A DNA stretch of 64,000 nt from JALEVB01 sp022768265 (lineage in GTDB: Bacteria; Bacillota_I; Bacilli_A; Erysipelotrichales; Erysipelotrichaceae): positions 25,901-89,900 of the forward strand of contig JAXFJE010000007.1 of the NCBI GenBank assembly GCA_034168985.1. The letters run 5' to 3'. This document shows positions 17,973-26,826 of this stretch, one piece after another. Under the pieces are notes generated by a model, which saw only the letters and a program-made list of their open reading frames with translations, did no database searches and was not told the origin of the DNA. A program made the position numbers and the translations under genes. How positions within the stretch are numbered: the stretch's first letter is position 1; each line of letters starts with the position of its first letter.

Positions 17973-18975
17973 GATCTTTCTCCTTTATTATAAATTGGGT
18001 TATATGATTAATCTTTTCTCCTTTGTTTAAAATAGGTTTAAGATGATCTTGACAATTGATCGCATTAGGATAATACTGTGTCTCAAAACAAACGGCACTG
18101 CGAGCAGGATAATTTCCTCCATTTTTACCATGGGCTTGCCCATCTAAATAGTTTCCGGTATATAGATGCATTCCTGGTAGATCGCTGTACACACTTAAAA
18201 TTAATTTATCATTATCATATTCACAAAATTTTCTAAAGCCTTCTCCATCAATGATATAGTGATGATCATATCCATTGCCATTTAATAACTGCAAATGATC
18301 AAGCATGATATCTCTACCGATCGTTTTACGACTAGTAAAATCAAAAGGTGTATCTTTAACATCCAAAGTATCATTCAAGGTACAACCATCTTTGTCTACG
18401 ATACCGATCTTATGGGCGTATATCGTTAGATGATCATTTAAGATTGTTGTACTTTGCGGTCCATTTAGATTAAAGAAAGCATGATTACAAATATTTAACA
18501 AAGTATCTTGATCACTAGTTGCTTCATAACTATATTCCAAACCATGAGCTAACAAACGATAAACGACCTGCACCTTGACATTGCCAGGATATCCTTCTTC
18601 CTTATCAACGCTTAGATATTCACAGACAATTTTATCGGTATCAACTTTAATATTCCATTTGACCTTATCAAAACCTGTAATGCCCCCATGCAAAGAGTTA
18701 GGACCATTATTGATCGGTACATGATAAGTTTGACCATTTAAGGTAAATTCACCATCTTTGATACGATTGCAACATCGTCCGATCGTGGCATTCATATATG
18801 GAACTTCTTCCATATAGCCCTTAACATTTTCAAAACCTTGAACGATATCCTGCCCTTTGTATTTAAAGGTACATAAAGTAGCGCCATAATCACATACGCT
18901 AATTTCGATATCGTGGTTTTTGATACTGTATAAATGATAAGTGATCCCATTGATCGTTTCTAAATCTTTTTCCAT
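17962..18975 (-). CDS. galM: Aldose 1-epimerase (galactose mutarotase)
   Basis: GalM interconverts beta- and alpha-D-galactose so that galactokinase can use it. The protein (337 residues) shows the family motifs NGPNSLHGGITGFDK, the catalytic-region histidine in NICNHAFFNLNG, and a C-terminal FETQYYPNAIN with the likely catalytic glutamate. Its ATG shares one base with the rnc stop codon (TAATG), a tight coupling. It is followed by galK. Together these two genes form the tail of the recG-rnc run. Confidence 0.96.
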   Translation of the reverse strand: MEKDLETINGITYHLYSIKNHDIEISVCDYGATLCTFKYKGQDIVQGFENVKGYMEEVPYMNATIGRCCNRIKDGEFTLNGQTYHVPINNGPNSLHGGITGFDKVKWNIKVDTDKIVCEYLSVDKEEGYPGNVKVQVVYRLLAHGLEYSYEATSDQDTLLNICNHAFFNLNGPQSTTILNDHLTIYAHKIGIVDKDGCTLNDTLDVKDTPFDFTSRKTIGRDIMLDHLQLLNGNGYDHHYIIDGEGFRKFCEYDNDKLILSVYSDLPGMHLYTGNYLDGQAHGKNGGNYPARSAVCFETQYYPNAINCQDHLKPILNKGEKINHITQFIIKEKDHEN

Positions 18976-19658
18976 TATTTCACCATCTTTTCAAAAGCAT
19001 TTCGTGCTGCTTCTTGTTCAGCTTTTTTCTTGCTATTGCCCTTTCCGCTTCCCAAGACAATGCCATCTAGAACTACGCGCATCTCAAACACAGGATTATT
19101 AGCTGGTCCGTGAGTGCTAACCAATTCATAAGAAACCGTCTTACGAACATCACCTTGAACATACTCTTGTAATTTGGTCTTATAGTCAATTTGCAAATTA
19201 GCTTGTGCGGGATTGTTTAAACAAGGCAATAATACTTCGCTTAAGATATTATCGATAGGTTCCATCCCTTGATCTAAATATAAAGCCCCTAAAAAAGCTT
19301 CGAACATATCCGCAATGATCGAATCACGCTGTCTGCCGCCACTTTTTTCTTCACCGATGCCTAGCAATAAAAAATCATTGAGCTTTAATGTTTTGGCATA
19401 CATGCTCAAAGCTTTTTCGCATACTAACTGTGCTCGTAAGGTGGTCATTTCTCCTTCCTTTAAAACTGGTTTATGCTTATACAGTTTATCACTGGTCCAT
19501 AGTTCTAAAACTGCATCGCCCATAAATTCTAAACGCTCATTATCATGATTGCGTCGATGTTCATTTGCATATGATGAATGCATGAACGCTTGATGTATCA
19601 AATCTTTATTGTTAATTTGTATATTTCTATTATTTAACCATTCTATGATATCTTTCAT
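18975..19658 (-). CDS. rnc: Ribonuclease III
   Basis: RNase III cuts double-stranded RNA in rRNA and mRNA processing. The 227-residue protein has the signature NERLEFMGDAVLELW with the catalytic acidic residues, a second acidic site DMFEAFLGALYLD, and a C-terminal double-stranded RNA-binding domain beginning KTKLQEYVQG and ending in KKAEQEAARNAFEKM. It follows recG by 5 bases, and galM is coupled to its stop. In many Firmicutes rnc sits with smc and ftsY; here it is joined to recG and galactose genes. Confidence 0.97.
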   Translation of the reverse strand: MKDIIEWLNNRNIQINNKDLIHQAFMHSSYANEHRRNHDNERLEFMGDAVLELWTSDKLYKHKPVLKEGEMTTLRAQLVCEKALSMYAKTLKLNDFLLLGIGEEKSGGRQRDSIIADMFEAFLGALYLDQGMEPIDNILSEVLLPCLNNPAQANLQIDYKTKLQEYVQGDVRKTVSYELVSTHGPANNPVFEMRVVLDGIVLGSGKGNSKKKAEQEAARNAFEKMVK

Positions 19659-19663
19659 ATTAC

Positions 19664-21661
19664 CTAATCCCTATAATTTACATTATTTTTATTTTCATCA
19701 ATGATATAATCTATCAATTTATGATATTTTTTATCCCGAGCAATGACGCGTGCATCCTTTTGGGCTTGCTCGATGATGTTTTGATCTTTAAAGATATTAC
19801 CTAAGATGAATCCAGAAGATCCACTCTGTCTTGTACCTAGTATATCACCTGGACCACGAAGAAGTAAGTCTTGTTGTGAAATTTCAAAACCATTATTAGT
19901 TTTTACTAAAATTTTTAAACGCTCCAAACTTTGCGGATCTTTGGTTGAAGTCAATAAATAGCACTTACCTTTTAAGCTACCTCGTTGAACCCTGCCCCGC
20001 AATTGATGCAGCTGACTTAAACCAAAACGATGAGCATCATAGATGATCATCATCGTAGCATTGACAACGTTAACCCCAACTTCGACAACCGTTGTACTGA
20101 CCAAAATCTCAAATAAGCCTTTTTGAAAATCGGCGATGATCTTGGTCTTTTCGTCTGAACTCATCTTACCGTGCATCATCTCGACCTTACAAAAACCAAT
20201 AAAGGCTTCTTTAAGATTATTGCATATATCTACGACATTTCGAGCTTGATAAGCATCATTTTGCTCGATTGATGGACATATGACATAAACTTGTTGTCCC
20301 ATATTGATGGTATTACGAATATCTTGCATGATCGAACGGATACTATTTTCCTCGATCAAAAATGTATCCACCCCTTTACGATTGCTAGGTAAGCTTTCAA
20401 TCGTACTGACGGCCATATCACCATATAAGGTATTGGCCAAGGTACGCGGGATCGGGGTTGCGCTCATCAATAAGAAATCAACTTTTTCCCCTTTTGCCTT
20501 GATTTTTTGACGTTGTTCAACTCCAAAACGCTGTTGCTCATCAACTACGACCAATCCAAGCTTGCGAAAACGCACCTCATCTTGGATCAAGGAATGAGTA
20601 CCGATCACACAATCGATTTCACCTTTTTTAATCTGCTCGATGATCGTAGATTTTTCTTTGGCATTCATAGCAGAATATAACATAGCGATCTTCAAAGGAG
20701 TATGGCGAAACAGCTCTTGGATCGTTGCAAAATGCTGTTTGACCAAGACTTCTGTTGGCGCTAAAAGCACAGTTTGATAGCCAGCAATGATGGTTGCGTA
20801 CATAGCAAAAGCACAAACCATGGTCTTCCCGCAACCTACATCTCCTTGCACCAATCGATACATGACATGATAGCTTGCTAAATCATCCAAGATTTCTTTG
20901 ATCACAAATATTTGATCCTTAGTCAGCATAAAAGGCAAATTTTGTTGCAAAGAAAACACTTGTTCTTGATCAAAGATCTTGGGCTGTTTATCCAAACCAT
21001 TAAAACTTTCATCCTGAACGCAAAGAATGGTCAAGAAAAATTTTAAAAACTCTTCATATTTTAAAGTACGCAATGCCTGTTCGATCTGCTGCTTATCTTG
21101 AGGCTGATGAATATAACAAAAGGCTTGCTTACGTGACAGCAAGCGATATTTTTGTTGATAATCCATAGGGATGATATCTTCAATATCTTCATTTAAGGCT
21201 TGTTTGATCGCCGTAACGATCGTCCTTTGCGCTACCCCTTCTTTCGTTGGATAAATGGGCTTGATCCCTAGCTGATCTTTCATAGGGATATTATTATAAT
21301 TAGTTGCAATGATCTTATTTCCTTGCACCACTTTCCCGATGATCGTTAGCGTAGAACCTATACGGATATTTTTGATCCACGGGCGATTATAAATTGTTAT
21401 ATCAAAAATATCATCATCATTTTCCACCGAGAAACGACTAACGCTCATCTTGCCTTTTAAATATGCAGTCTTTGGATATGTTATCAAACGTCCTTCAAAG
21501 ATGATGGTATCTTGCGGCTTCCATTGGGCATATGGAATATATTCCATTATCTCATAACGAAAAGGATAGTATGTTAGTAAGCCTTCACTATCATCTATCC
21601 CTAATTTAGCTAATAATTCTCGTTTTTTTGCAGGAAATTTCATTTCCTTTAAGGTTTTCAT
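19664..21661 (-). CDS. recG: ATP-dependent DNA helicase RecG (variant motifs II and VI)
   Basis: RecG remodels stalled replication forks and Holliday junctions. The 665-residue protein has an OB-fold wedge domain, then helicase motif I GDVGCGKT near residue 273, Ia LAPTEVL, motif III SATPIPRTL, and the C-terminal helicase lobe. Motif II reads DEQQRFG near 372 where most RecG proteins have DEQHRFG, and motif VI reads GRVQRG near 555 where GRVGRG is usual; both changes are supported by the codons. All other motifs and the length are normal, so I take it as functional. The next gene is rnc, 5 bases away. Confidence 0.95.
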   Translation of the reverse strand: MKTLKEMKFPAKKRELLAKLGIDDSEGLLTYYPFRYEIMEYIPYAQWKPQDTIIFEGRLITYPKTAYLKGKMSVSRFSVENDDDIFDITIYNRPWIKNIRIGSTLTIIGKVVQGNKIIATNYNNIPMKDQLGIKPIYPTKEGVAQRTIVTAIKQALNEDIEDIIPMDYQQKYRLLSRKQAFCYIHQPQDKQQIEQALRTLKYEEFLKFFLTILCVQDESFNGLDKQPKIFDQEQVFSLQQNLPFMLTKDQIFVIKEILDDLASYHVMYRLVQGDVGCGKTMVCAFAMYATIIAGYQTVLLAPTEVLVKQHFATIQELFRHTPLKIAMLYSAMNAKEKSTIIEQIKKGEIDCVIGTHSLIQDEVRFRKLGLVVVDEQQRFGVEQRQKIKAKGEKVDFLLMSATPIPRTLANTLYGDMAVSTIESLPSNRKGVDTFLIEENSIRSIMQDIRNTINMGQQVYVICPSIEQNDAYQARNVVDICNNLKEAFIGFCKVEMMHGKMSSDEKTKIIADFQKGLFEILVSTTVVEVGVNVVNATMMIIYDAHRFGLSQLHQLRGRVQRGSLKGKCYLLTSTKDPQSLERLKILVKTNNGFEISQQDLLLRGPGDILGTRQSGSSGFILGNIFKDQNIIEQAQKDARVIARDKKYHKLIDYIIDENKNNVNYRD

Positions 21662-21668
21662 ATCGTCT

Positions 21669-22334
21669 TTAATCTTCTTCCTTTGCTAAGTTATGATAAA
21701 AATTCCTATTAGCAATCAACACGATAATATCATCTGGCAAGAAGTTATAATTAGGACCTAAGTTTACATCCAAACGTCCTGTACCATGATGTCTTACCCC
21801 TAATACGTTGATATTATATTTTTTTCTTAGATCCAATTGAATGACATTTTTATTGACGAATTGTTCAGGAACCTTAATTTCCATGATACTGAATTCATCA
21901 TCGATCTCAAATAGATCAACGATCTTAGGACTGGTTAATTGCTTAGCAATTCTTTCTCCCATTTCTTTTTCCGGACGGATAACTCTATCAGCTCCAACTT
22001 TTAATAATACTTCCATATATTTTTTATTTTTAGCTTTAGCTAAGATATATGGTATTCCTAATTCTTTTAGGTTGATGATCGCAATGACACTATCTTCTAA
22101 ATGTGAACCAGTTGCCACGATAGCCATATCGATATCTTCTAGACCAATGGCCTTTAAGCTTTCAATATTGGTAAAATCTGCTTGATATGCATCTGCTCCT
22201 AATTTTGCTACACGTTCTACAGACTCTTCATCAGAGTCGATTGCGATTACTTCAAAACCATTTTGAACTAAATTTTTACAGATAGTACTGCCAAAAATAC
22301 CTAACCCTAATACAACAAATGATCTTTTTTTCAT
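21669..22334 (-). CDS. Potassium uptake regulatory protein, RCK (KtrA/TrkA-N) family
   Basis: The 221-residue protein has a Rossmann-type RCK-N domain (VVLGLGIFGSTICKNLVQNG, then IAIDSDEES) that binds NAD or ATP/ADP, and an RCK-C domain near residues 130-215. It is the cytoplasmic gating ring of Ktr potassium transporters. It starts 12 bases after the KtrB-like gene, so the pair forms a KtrAB or KtrCD system. KtrA and KtrC cannot be told apart by eye, so no symbol is given. Confidence 0.93.
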   Translation of the reverse strand: MKKRSFVVLGLGIFGSTICKNLVQNGFEVIAIDSDEESVERVAKLGADAYQADFTNIESLKAIGLEDIDMAIVATGSHLEDSVIAIINLKELGIPYILAKAKNKKYMEVLLKVGADRVIRPEKEMGERIAKQLTSPKIVDLFEIDDEFSIMEIKVPEQFVNKNVIQLDLRKKYNINVLGVRHHGTGRLDVNLGPNYNFLPDDIIVLIANRNFYHNLAKEED

Positions 22335-22346
22335 ATTTACCTCATT

Positions 22347-23690
22347 CTAACCTATCAATACATTTTCTTTTGGATATTTAAATTTATAGTTCATATTTGA
22401 ATTATTCACGAAGAATAATACGATCGTAATTGGTCCAATACGCCCAATAAGCATTAACGTAATGATAACGATCTTACCAATCACTGATAAACTAGTGGTT
22501 ATACCACAAGTAAGCCCTACTGTACATATTGCGCTAACAACTTCAAAAAACAATGATAACGAATCTAATGGTTCACTGATCAATAAGATAGCTAAAGCAA
22601 TATAACTAACGCTTAAATACATTGCGAAGATGATCAAGGCCTTAATGACAATTTCTTTCGATAGTTGTCTTTTCCAAATAGAATAATATTCACCACTATT
22701 TTTGATCATCGAAATAACCGCAACGATCAAAATAATGAATGTCGTGGTCTTCATCCCACCGGCACAGCTGCCCGGGGAACCACCGATATACATATATAAG
22801 CAGCCAATCAACCTTGTGATCGGTAAACTTTGGGCAAAATCAATAGTTGCAAAGCCTGCAGTACGATATGTGATCGACTGGAAAAAGCTTGCCATGATCT
22901 TATCATGTAATGGTAATGGAGCCAAAGTATTGTTATATTCAAAAATGAAAAATAAGAAGGCACCACTAACGATCAAGATCAAAGTAGTAACTAATACGAT
23001 CTTAGTATGTAAATTTAGCTTTTTGCCTTTTTTACGATTTAAATAAATATCAAACCAAACGATAAAACCTAAACCGCCTAAAACGATCAAGGCCATGACC
23101 GTTAAATTTACCAAAGGATCGCTGACATAATCGATCAAGCTATTAGCAGCAATATTGTCAAATCCAGCGTTACAAAAAGCAGATACACTAATAAAAAAGC
23201 TATTAAAGATGCCTTGGAAAAAACCATATTTAGGAATGAACCTGATCATCAACAACAAAGCACCAATCGATTCAACGATGAAAGTATAACCATAGATGCT
23301 GCGAATGTAGGTGTTGAAATTGCTCATATCGGGCTTATTCAAATAATCTTTCAAAGCTTTCTTTTCTTTTAACAATAATTTCTTGTGCAAAAAGACAACG
23401 GCAATCGCCACCAAGGTCATTAGCCCTAATCCCCCTGCTTGCATCAAAAAGATGATGACGATCTGTCCTAACACCGAATACTGTTGATATGGCACTACCG
23501 TCACTAGCCCTGTAACACAGGTTGCACTAACAGCGGTAAATAAGTTATCGATGTATGGCGCAGATGAACCATTATTACAAAATGGCATCGTCAATAAAAT
23601 TGAGCCCACAAAAATGATCAATGCAAACGATAGGACAAATAATTGTGGAGCATTAAACTTAGTATAAAGTATCTCTCTAAATGTTTTCAT
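22347..23690 (-). CDS. Potassium uptake membrane subunit, KtrB/TrkH family
   Basis: The 447-residue membrane protein belongs to the Trk/Ktr/HKT superfamily with four pore-loop repeats. The four selectivity-filter-like segments are SATCVTGLV, SAFCNAGFD, TYRTAGFA and ICTVGLTCG, with the key glycine in each. It forms the potassium (sodium-coupled) channel, gated by the RCK protein encoded downstream. The gene starts the minus-strand operon, divergent from the diacylglycerol kinase-like gene across 75 bases. Confidence 0.94.
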   Translation of the reverse strand: MKTFREILYTKFNAPQLFVLSFALIIFVGSILLTMPFCNNGSSAPYIDNLFTAVSATCVTGLVTVVPYQQYSVLGQIVIIFLMQAGGLGLMTLVAIAVVFLHKKLLLKEKKALKDYLNKPDMSNFNTYIRSIYGYTFIVESIGALLLMIRFIPKYGFFQGIFNSFFISVSAFCNAGFDNIAANSLIDYVSDPLVNLTVMALIVLGGLGFIVWFDIYLNRKKGKKLNLHTKIVLVTTLILIVSGAFLFFIFEYNNTLAPLPLHDKIMASFFQSITYRTAGFATIDFAQSLPITRLIGCLYMYIGGSPGSCAGGMKTTTFIILIVAVISMIKNSGEYYSIWKRQLSKEIVIKALIIFAMYLSVSYIALAILLISEPLDSLSLFFEVVSAICTVGLTCGITTSLSVIGKIVIITLMLIGRIGPITIVLFFVNNSNMNYKFKYPKENVLIG

Positions 23691-23765
23691 AATTCCCTTA
23701 TTTTTGTTATATAATAATCATATTAGATTATTCATCCTACTAATATTAATACGTGGAGGCTTTAC

Positions 23766-24647
23766 ATGCAACATATTTTTATCGTTAATCCAAAAGCAGG
23801 ACGTTATGATGGTGAAAAAATAACAAAATTGATCGTAGAAACTGCGACAAAATATGCTATTGATTACCAGATCATCAAAACAGCATATCCCCATCATGCT
23901 ACGGAAATTGCCCAAAAATATGATGATATAGATACGATCATCTACGCTTTAGGAGGAGATGGCAGCGCTTTTGATATCGTTAATGGCATTACCAAAGCAA
24001 CGATGGCTATCTTACCATTTGGTACTGGCAATGATTTTTATCGAATCATCGCAGATTGCAAATTGCCAGCTAGCACCTTATTAGATAACACGTTAAAAGG
24101 CGAAACGATTGCCATCGATTATGGAAAATGTAATGACCACTATTTTTTAAATACTACTACGATCGGTATTGATGCCAAGGTCAATGATATCGTCTGCAAA
24201 TTATTAAAAAAAACCATCATCCCCAAACCTTTGCTATATGTCATCGGCGCTTTGATGGCTATCATAAAACCTACTTATTTTAAGGCAAATATTCAACTTG
24301 ATAAACGAAAGATCACCCAAGATTGTTTGTTGATTGCGATGATGAATGGAAAATACTATGGTAATGGGGTTGCCCCAATAAAAGATATCGATCTAACAGA
24401 TGGCTTTTTTGATATTTGTATCGTCGATAAACTGCCTATTTATAAAATGCTTATTTATCTGCCTTGTTATTTTTTAGGCAAAACTGCAAATATTCCTTAC
24501 ATCCATACCTACAAAGCAAAAAATATTAAGATAACGCTAGATCGTCCAATGATAGCTCAATCAGATGGAGAAAGTTTTACATCGGTTACTTTTAATTTAT
24601 GCAACCTCCATAAAGCATTACATTATCTTTTACCAAATCAACATTAA
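23766..24647 (+). CDS. Diacylglycerol/lipid kinase family protein (DgkB/YegS-like)
   Basis: The 293-residue protein has the N-terminal lipid kinase signature: VNPKAGRYDG, the phosphate-binding GGDGSAFDIVNG near residue 59 and PFGTGNDF near 86, and a C-terminal beta-sandwich domain with DGFFDICIVDKL and AQSDGE. These enzymes phosphorylate lipids such as diacylglycerol for phospholipid recycling. GTGGAGG precedes the ATG. The gene is a single plus-strand unit; its stop abuts the 3' end of the decayed intron, so no own terminator is visible. Confidence 0.9.
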   Translation: MQHIFIVNPKAGRYDGEKITKLIVETATKYAIDYQIIKTAYPHHATEIAQKYDDIDTIIYALGGDGSAFDIVNGITKATMAILPFGTGNDFYRIIADCKLPASTLLDNTLKGETIAIDYGKCNDHYFLNTTTIGIDAKVNDIVCKLLKKTIIPKPLLYVIGALMAIIKPTYFKANIQLDKRKITQDCLLIAMMNGKYYGNGVAPIKDIDLTDGFFDICIVDKLPIYKMLIYLPCYFLGKTANIPYIHTYKAKNIKITLDRPMIAQSDGESFTSVTFNLCNLHKALHYLLPNQH

Positions 24648-25473
24648 TAGAGTAAAGGGAAAATAAAATATTTTCGCCCCTCTCATTGCACCGTACGTAC
24701 GGATCTCGTTTACAACTGTCTTAGATAGTAATCTAGGGGATTGACCAGTTATGGTCGATCTCCTTTTCTTATGGCTAATATATCTTGGTTTAGTAAAAAG
24801 TTGACCACATTACCATTTGCTCTTTTATACCATCCATGTCTTGAATTTGCAACTGAATATATTTGCACTTCACTAAAATTATATGGAGGTTGCTATTTAG
24901 TAACTGTAGACTTCTTTCTATTTTGCCAATCCAAATTGTTGTTTCTTTTTCCATTTGTAAATTTATTTGGAATCACTCCCTCGACCTTCATCCCCATAGA
25001 ATTACGATTTCTATTTCTAGGATTATCCTCGATTTCGAACTATCCAAACATTGCTTGTGGTGAGTAACACCATATAAACATTAGGTCCTTGGGTATTGGT
25101 GAGATACCTACTACGACCTCAGCTGACTTCCCTTAGTTAACCTTTTTCGACCGATGTTACCATTACTAATTTTAAAGTTTACTGGACTTCATCGTCTAAG
25201 GGACCTCCCAAGGTAATTCACTAATCCTATCTCTTTCACAACCTCTTGATTTATTGTCTTGGTTTTACGTTTACCTTTTGGACTTCGGGTGGTATAGCAA
25301 CCTTATCCACCATTTAGCCTTATATCAAGTTTCTGTTCGTACGCTCGAAAGAGTCGCTACACCACTTCCTTCATCCTCAACATTCCTGTTAACAACTTGT
25401 GGGTCACTACACTTGGTGGTAAATACCTGTGGTTGTTTTGTCCCCAACTGAATTAGTGCCATGCCCGACACAC
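24648..25473 (-). mobile_element. Degenerate group II intron, most of the maturase gene lost
   Basis: This 826-base gap holds no intact gene. Read on the minus strand it begins GTGTGTCGGGCAT, the GUGYG-type intron start, four bases after the T-run of the rubrerythrin terminator. Typical domain I blocks follow: GTACGAACAGAAACTTGAT, AGGCTAAATGG, ACCTTGGGAGGTCC and AAGTCAGCTGAGGTCGTAGTA, which in intact relatives lies just before the maturase gene. The 3' part holds a maturase-like C-terminal fragment, a shortened domain V-like hairpin (CCGTACGTACGG followed by TGAGAGG) and ends CCCTTTACTCTAT. Intact introns of this kind are about 2 kb or more, so an internal deletion and decay are clear. I do not assign the class. 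Ends are placed by motif only. Confidence 0.75.
24749..25039 (-). pseudogene. Remnant of group II intron maturase (C-terminal end)
   Basis: A frame on the minus strand has one internal TAG (24893-24895) and ends at TAA 24749-24751. The piece after the TAG reads ...YSVANSRHGWYKRANG, then NVVNFLLNQDILAIRKGDRP, which resembles the end of LtrA-type proteins where ANTRKGYW-like sequence precedes the C-terminus. The reverse transcriptase active-site domain (YADD) is absent. It cannot make a working protein. Confidence 0.6.
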
Positions 25474-25476
25474 TAT

Positions 25477-25513
25477 AAAAAAAGAATCTGCGATTAAATC
25501 AGATTCTTTTTCT
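25477..25513 (-). terminator. Terminator of the rubrerythrin gene
   Basis: AAAGAATCTG (25481-25490) pairs with CAGATTCTTT (25500-25509); on the minus strand the stem is followed by a run of seven T residues. The intron remnant starts directly after it. Confidence 0.9.
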
Positions 25514-25515
25514 TA

Positions 25516-26058
25516 TTAATAATTAGTTCTTAATAATTCAAAGTAAGCTTTTGGATGAGCACATACTGGGCATTCTTCAGGAGCTTCTGTTCCAACATAG
25601 ATATGACCACAATTACGGCATTGCCATGTTTTTTCATCTTTTCTAACAAATACTTCATTATTTTCGATATTTGCTAAAAGTTTTAGATATCTTTCTTCAT
25701 GTTCTTTTTCAATTGCTGCAACACCACGCATTGTTTCCGCAATTTCAGGGAATCCTTCTTCATCAGCTTCTTGAGCCATTCTTTCGTACATGTTGGTCCA
25801 TTCGAAGTTTTCACCTTCTGCTGCTTGTTTTAAATTTTCTGGCGTACTTTTGATTGCTCCGCCTTGTAATAACTTGAACCATAATTTAGCATGTTCTTTT
25901 TCATTAGCTGCTGTTAAAGCAAAGAATTCTGCAATTTGTTCATAGCCATCTTTTTTAGCACGAGAAGCAAAGTAATCATACTTATTGCGAGCTTGGCTTT
26001 CTCCTGCAAATGCTTCCCATAAATTTTTTTCGGTTTTTGTTCCTTTCAAATCTTTCAT
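25516..26058 (-). CDS. rbr: Rubrerythrin
   Basis: Rubrerythrin reduces hydrogen peroxide in anaerobes using a di-iron site and a rubredoxin-type iron. The 180-residue protein has the ferritin-like four-helix domain with EAFAGESQAR, EKEHAK and a second EKEHEE metal-binding motif, and a C-terminal rubredoxin domain with CRNCG and CPVC. Length and order are standard. GGAGG precedes the ATG. It is a single-gene unit, and its presence suggests an anaerobic or oxygen-avoiding host. Confidence 0.97.
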   Translation of the reverse strand: MKDLKGTKTEKNLWEAFAGESQARNKYDYFASRAKKDGYEQIAEFFALTAANEKEHAKLWFKLLQGGAIKSTPENLKQAAEGENFEWTNMYERMAQEADEEGFPEIAETMRGVAAIEKEHEERYLKLLANIENNEVFVRKDEKTWQCRNCGHIYVGTEAPEECPVCAHPKAYFELLRTNY

Positions 26059-26199
26059 CTTTTGATCCTCCGTGATTTTATTATAACTTAATTATTTTTA
26101 TAATGCCATAGCTTTACACTTTTGATATCGTTAAATCTTTGATAATTTAGGAAAACTCAAAAGATAGGTTTATATTAAGTTGATCATAGGAGTGATATC

Positions 26200-26826
26200 A
26201 TGCACAATATCTTACTTTTTTTCCTAGGTGCGTGTCTAGGATCTTTTTACTTATGTATATTAGACAACTACCCATATTTTCGGTATCACCATAAAAGTTG
26301 CTGCCCTTTTTGTCACAAAGCTTTAAAAGCTTATCAACTAATTCCAATTATCAGTTATGTGATTTTAAAAGGTAAATGTCAATATTGTCATCATCCTTTA
26401 AGTTTACGATACTTGCTTTATGAATTGTTAGGGGGGTTGTTGATGGTTGGATGTTTTCAGCATTTTAATATGTTTGTTGCTTTAAACATCATCATCTTAG
26501 TGGCAATTAGTTTAGCAGATATAAGACATGGTATCATTTATGATAGCTTGTTGATCATCTTGCTAGTTATCATCATCGTTTACCAGCCTATCCATCTAAA
26601 ACTATCTTTGATCATCTTAGCTATTGGCTCTTTGCTTGCGATTTGTAATTTAATGGGTTTTGGTGATGTCAAATTAATTGCCATATATGCACTATTTTTA
26701 AGTTATAAGCAGTTATTGTTGCTTTTATTTATTGCAAGTTTCTTAGCTTTGTTGATAGCAAAAAAGCGCGAAATCAAATTCGCGCCTTATTTATCCATCG
26801 CTATCATAAGCATATTGGTAGTTTAA
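26200..26826 (+). CDS. Prepilin peptidase (type IV leader peptidase, ComC/PilD family)
   Basis: The enzyme cuts and N-methylates prepilins of type IV pili or competence pseudopili. The 208-residue protein has the GSF segment, two CxxC pairs (CPFC, CQYC) that bind zinc in the N-terminal methylase part, and both catalytic aspartate regions (ADIRHGIIYD near residue 107 and GFGDVKL near 150) among six or more membrane segments. AGGAGTGAT precedes the ATG. No pilin or pilus assembly genes lie in the window. Its last 23 bases overlap the convergent histidine kinase gene. Confidence 0.92.
   Translation: MHNILLFFLGACLGSFYLCILDNYPYFRYHHKSCCPFCHKALKAYQLIPIISYVILKGKCQYCHHPLSLRYLLYELLGGLLMVGCFQHFNMFVALNIIILVAISLADIRHGIIYDSLLIILLVIIIVYQPIHLKLSLIILAIGSLLAICNLMGFGDVKLIAIYALFLSYKQLLLLLFIASFLALLIAKKREIKFAPYLSIAIISILVV

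Noticed and set aside
23691..23765. Divergent promoters between the KtrB-like and lipid kinase genes
   Set aside because: TATAAT-like runs occur on both strands, but no -35 element at proper spacing could be chosen.
24741..25067. Plus-strand frame of 108 codons in the gap after the lipid kinase gene
   Set aside because: It has no ribosome binding site and lies on the opposite strand of the intron remnant; the minus strand explains the sequence better.
25254..25451. Plus-strand frame of 65 codons in the same gap
   Set aside because: It covers domain I-like intron sequence and has no start signals.
26059..26199. PerR-like box upstream of rubrerythrin
   Set aside because: TTATAA and TTATAAT-like parts are present, but the symmetric PerR pattern is not complete; AT-rich DNA gives such matches by chance.
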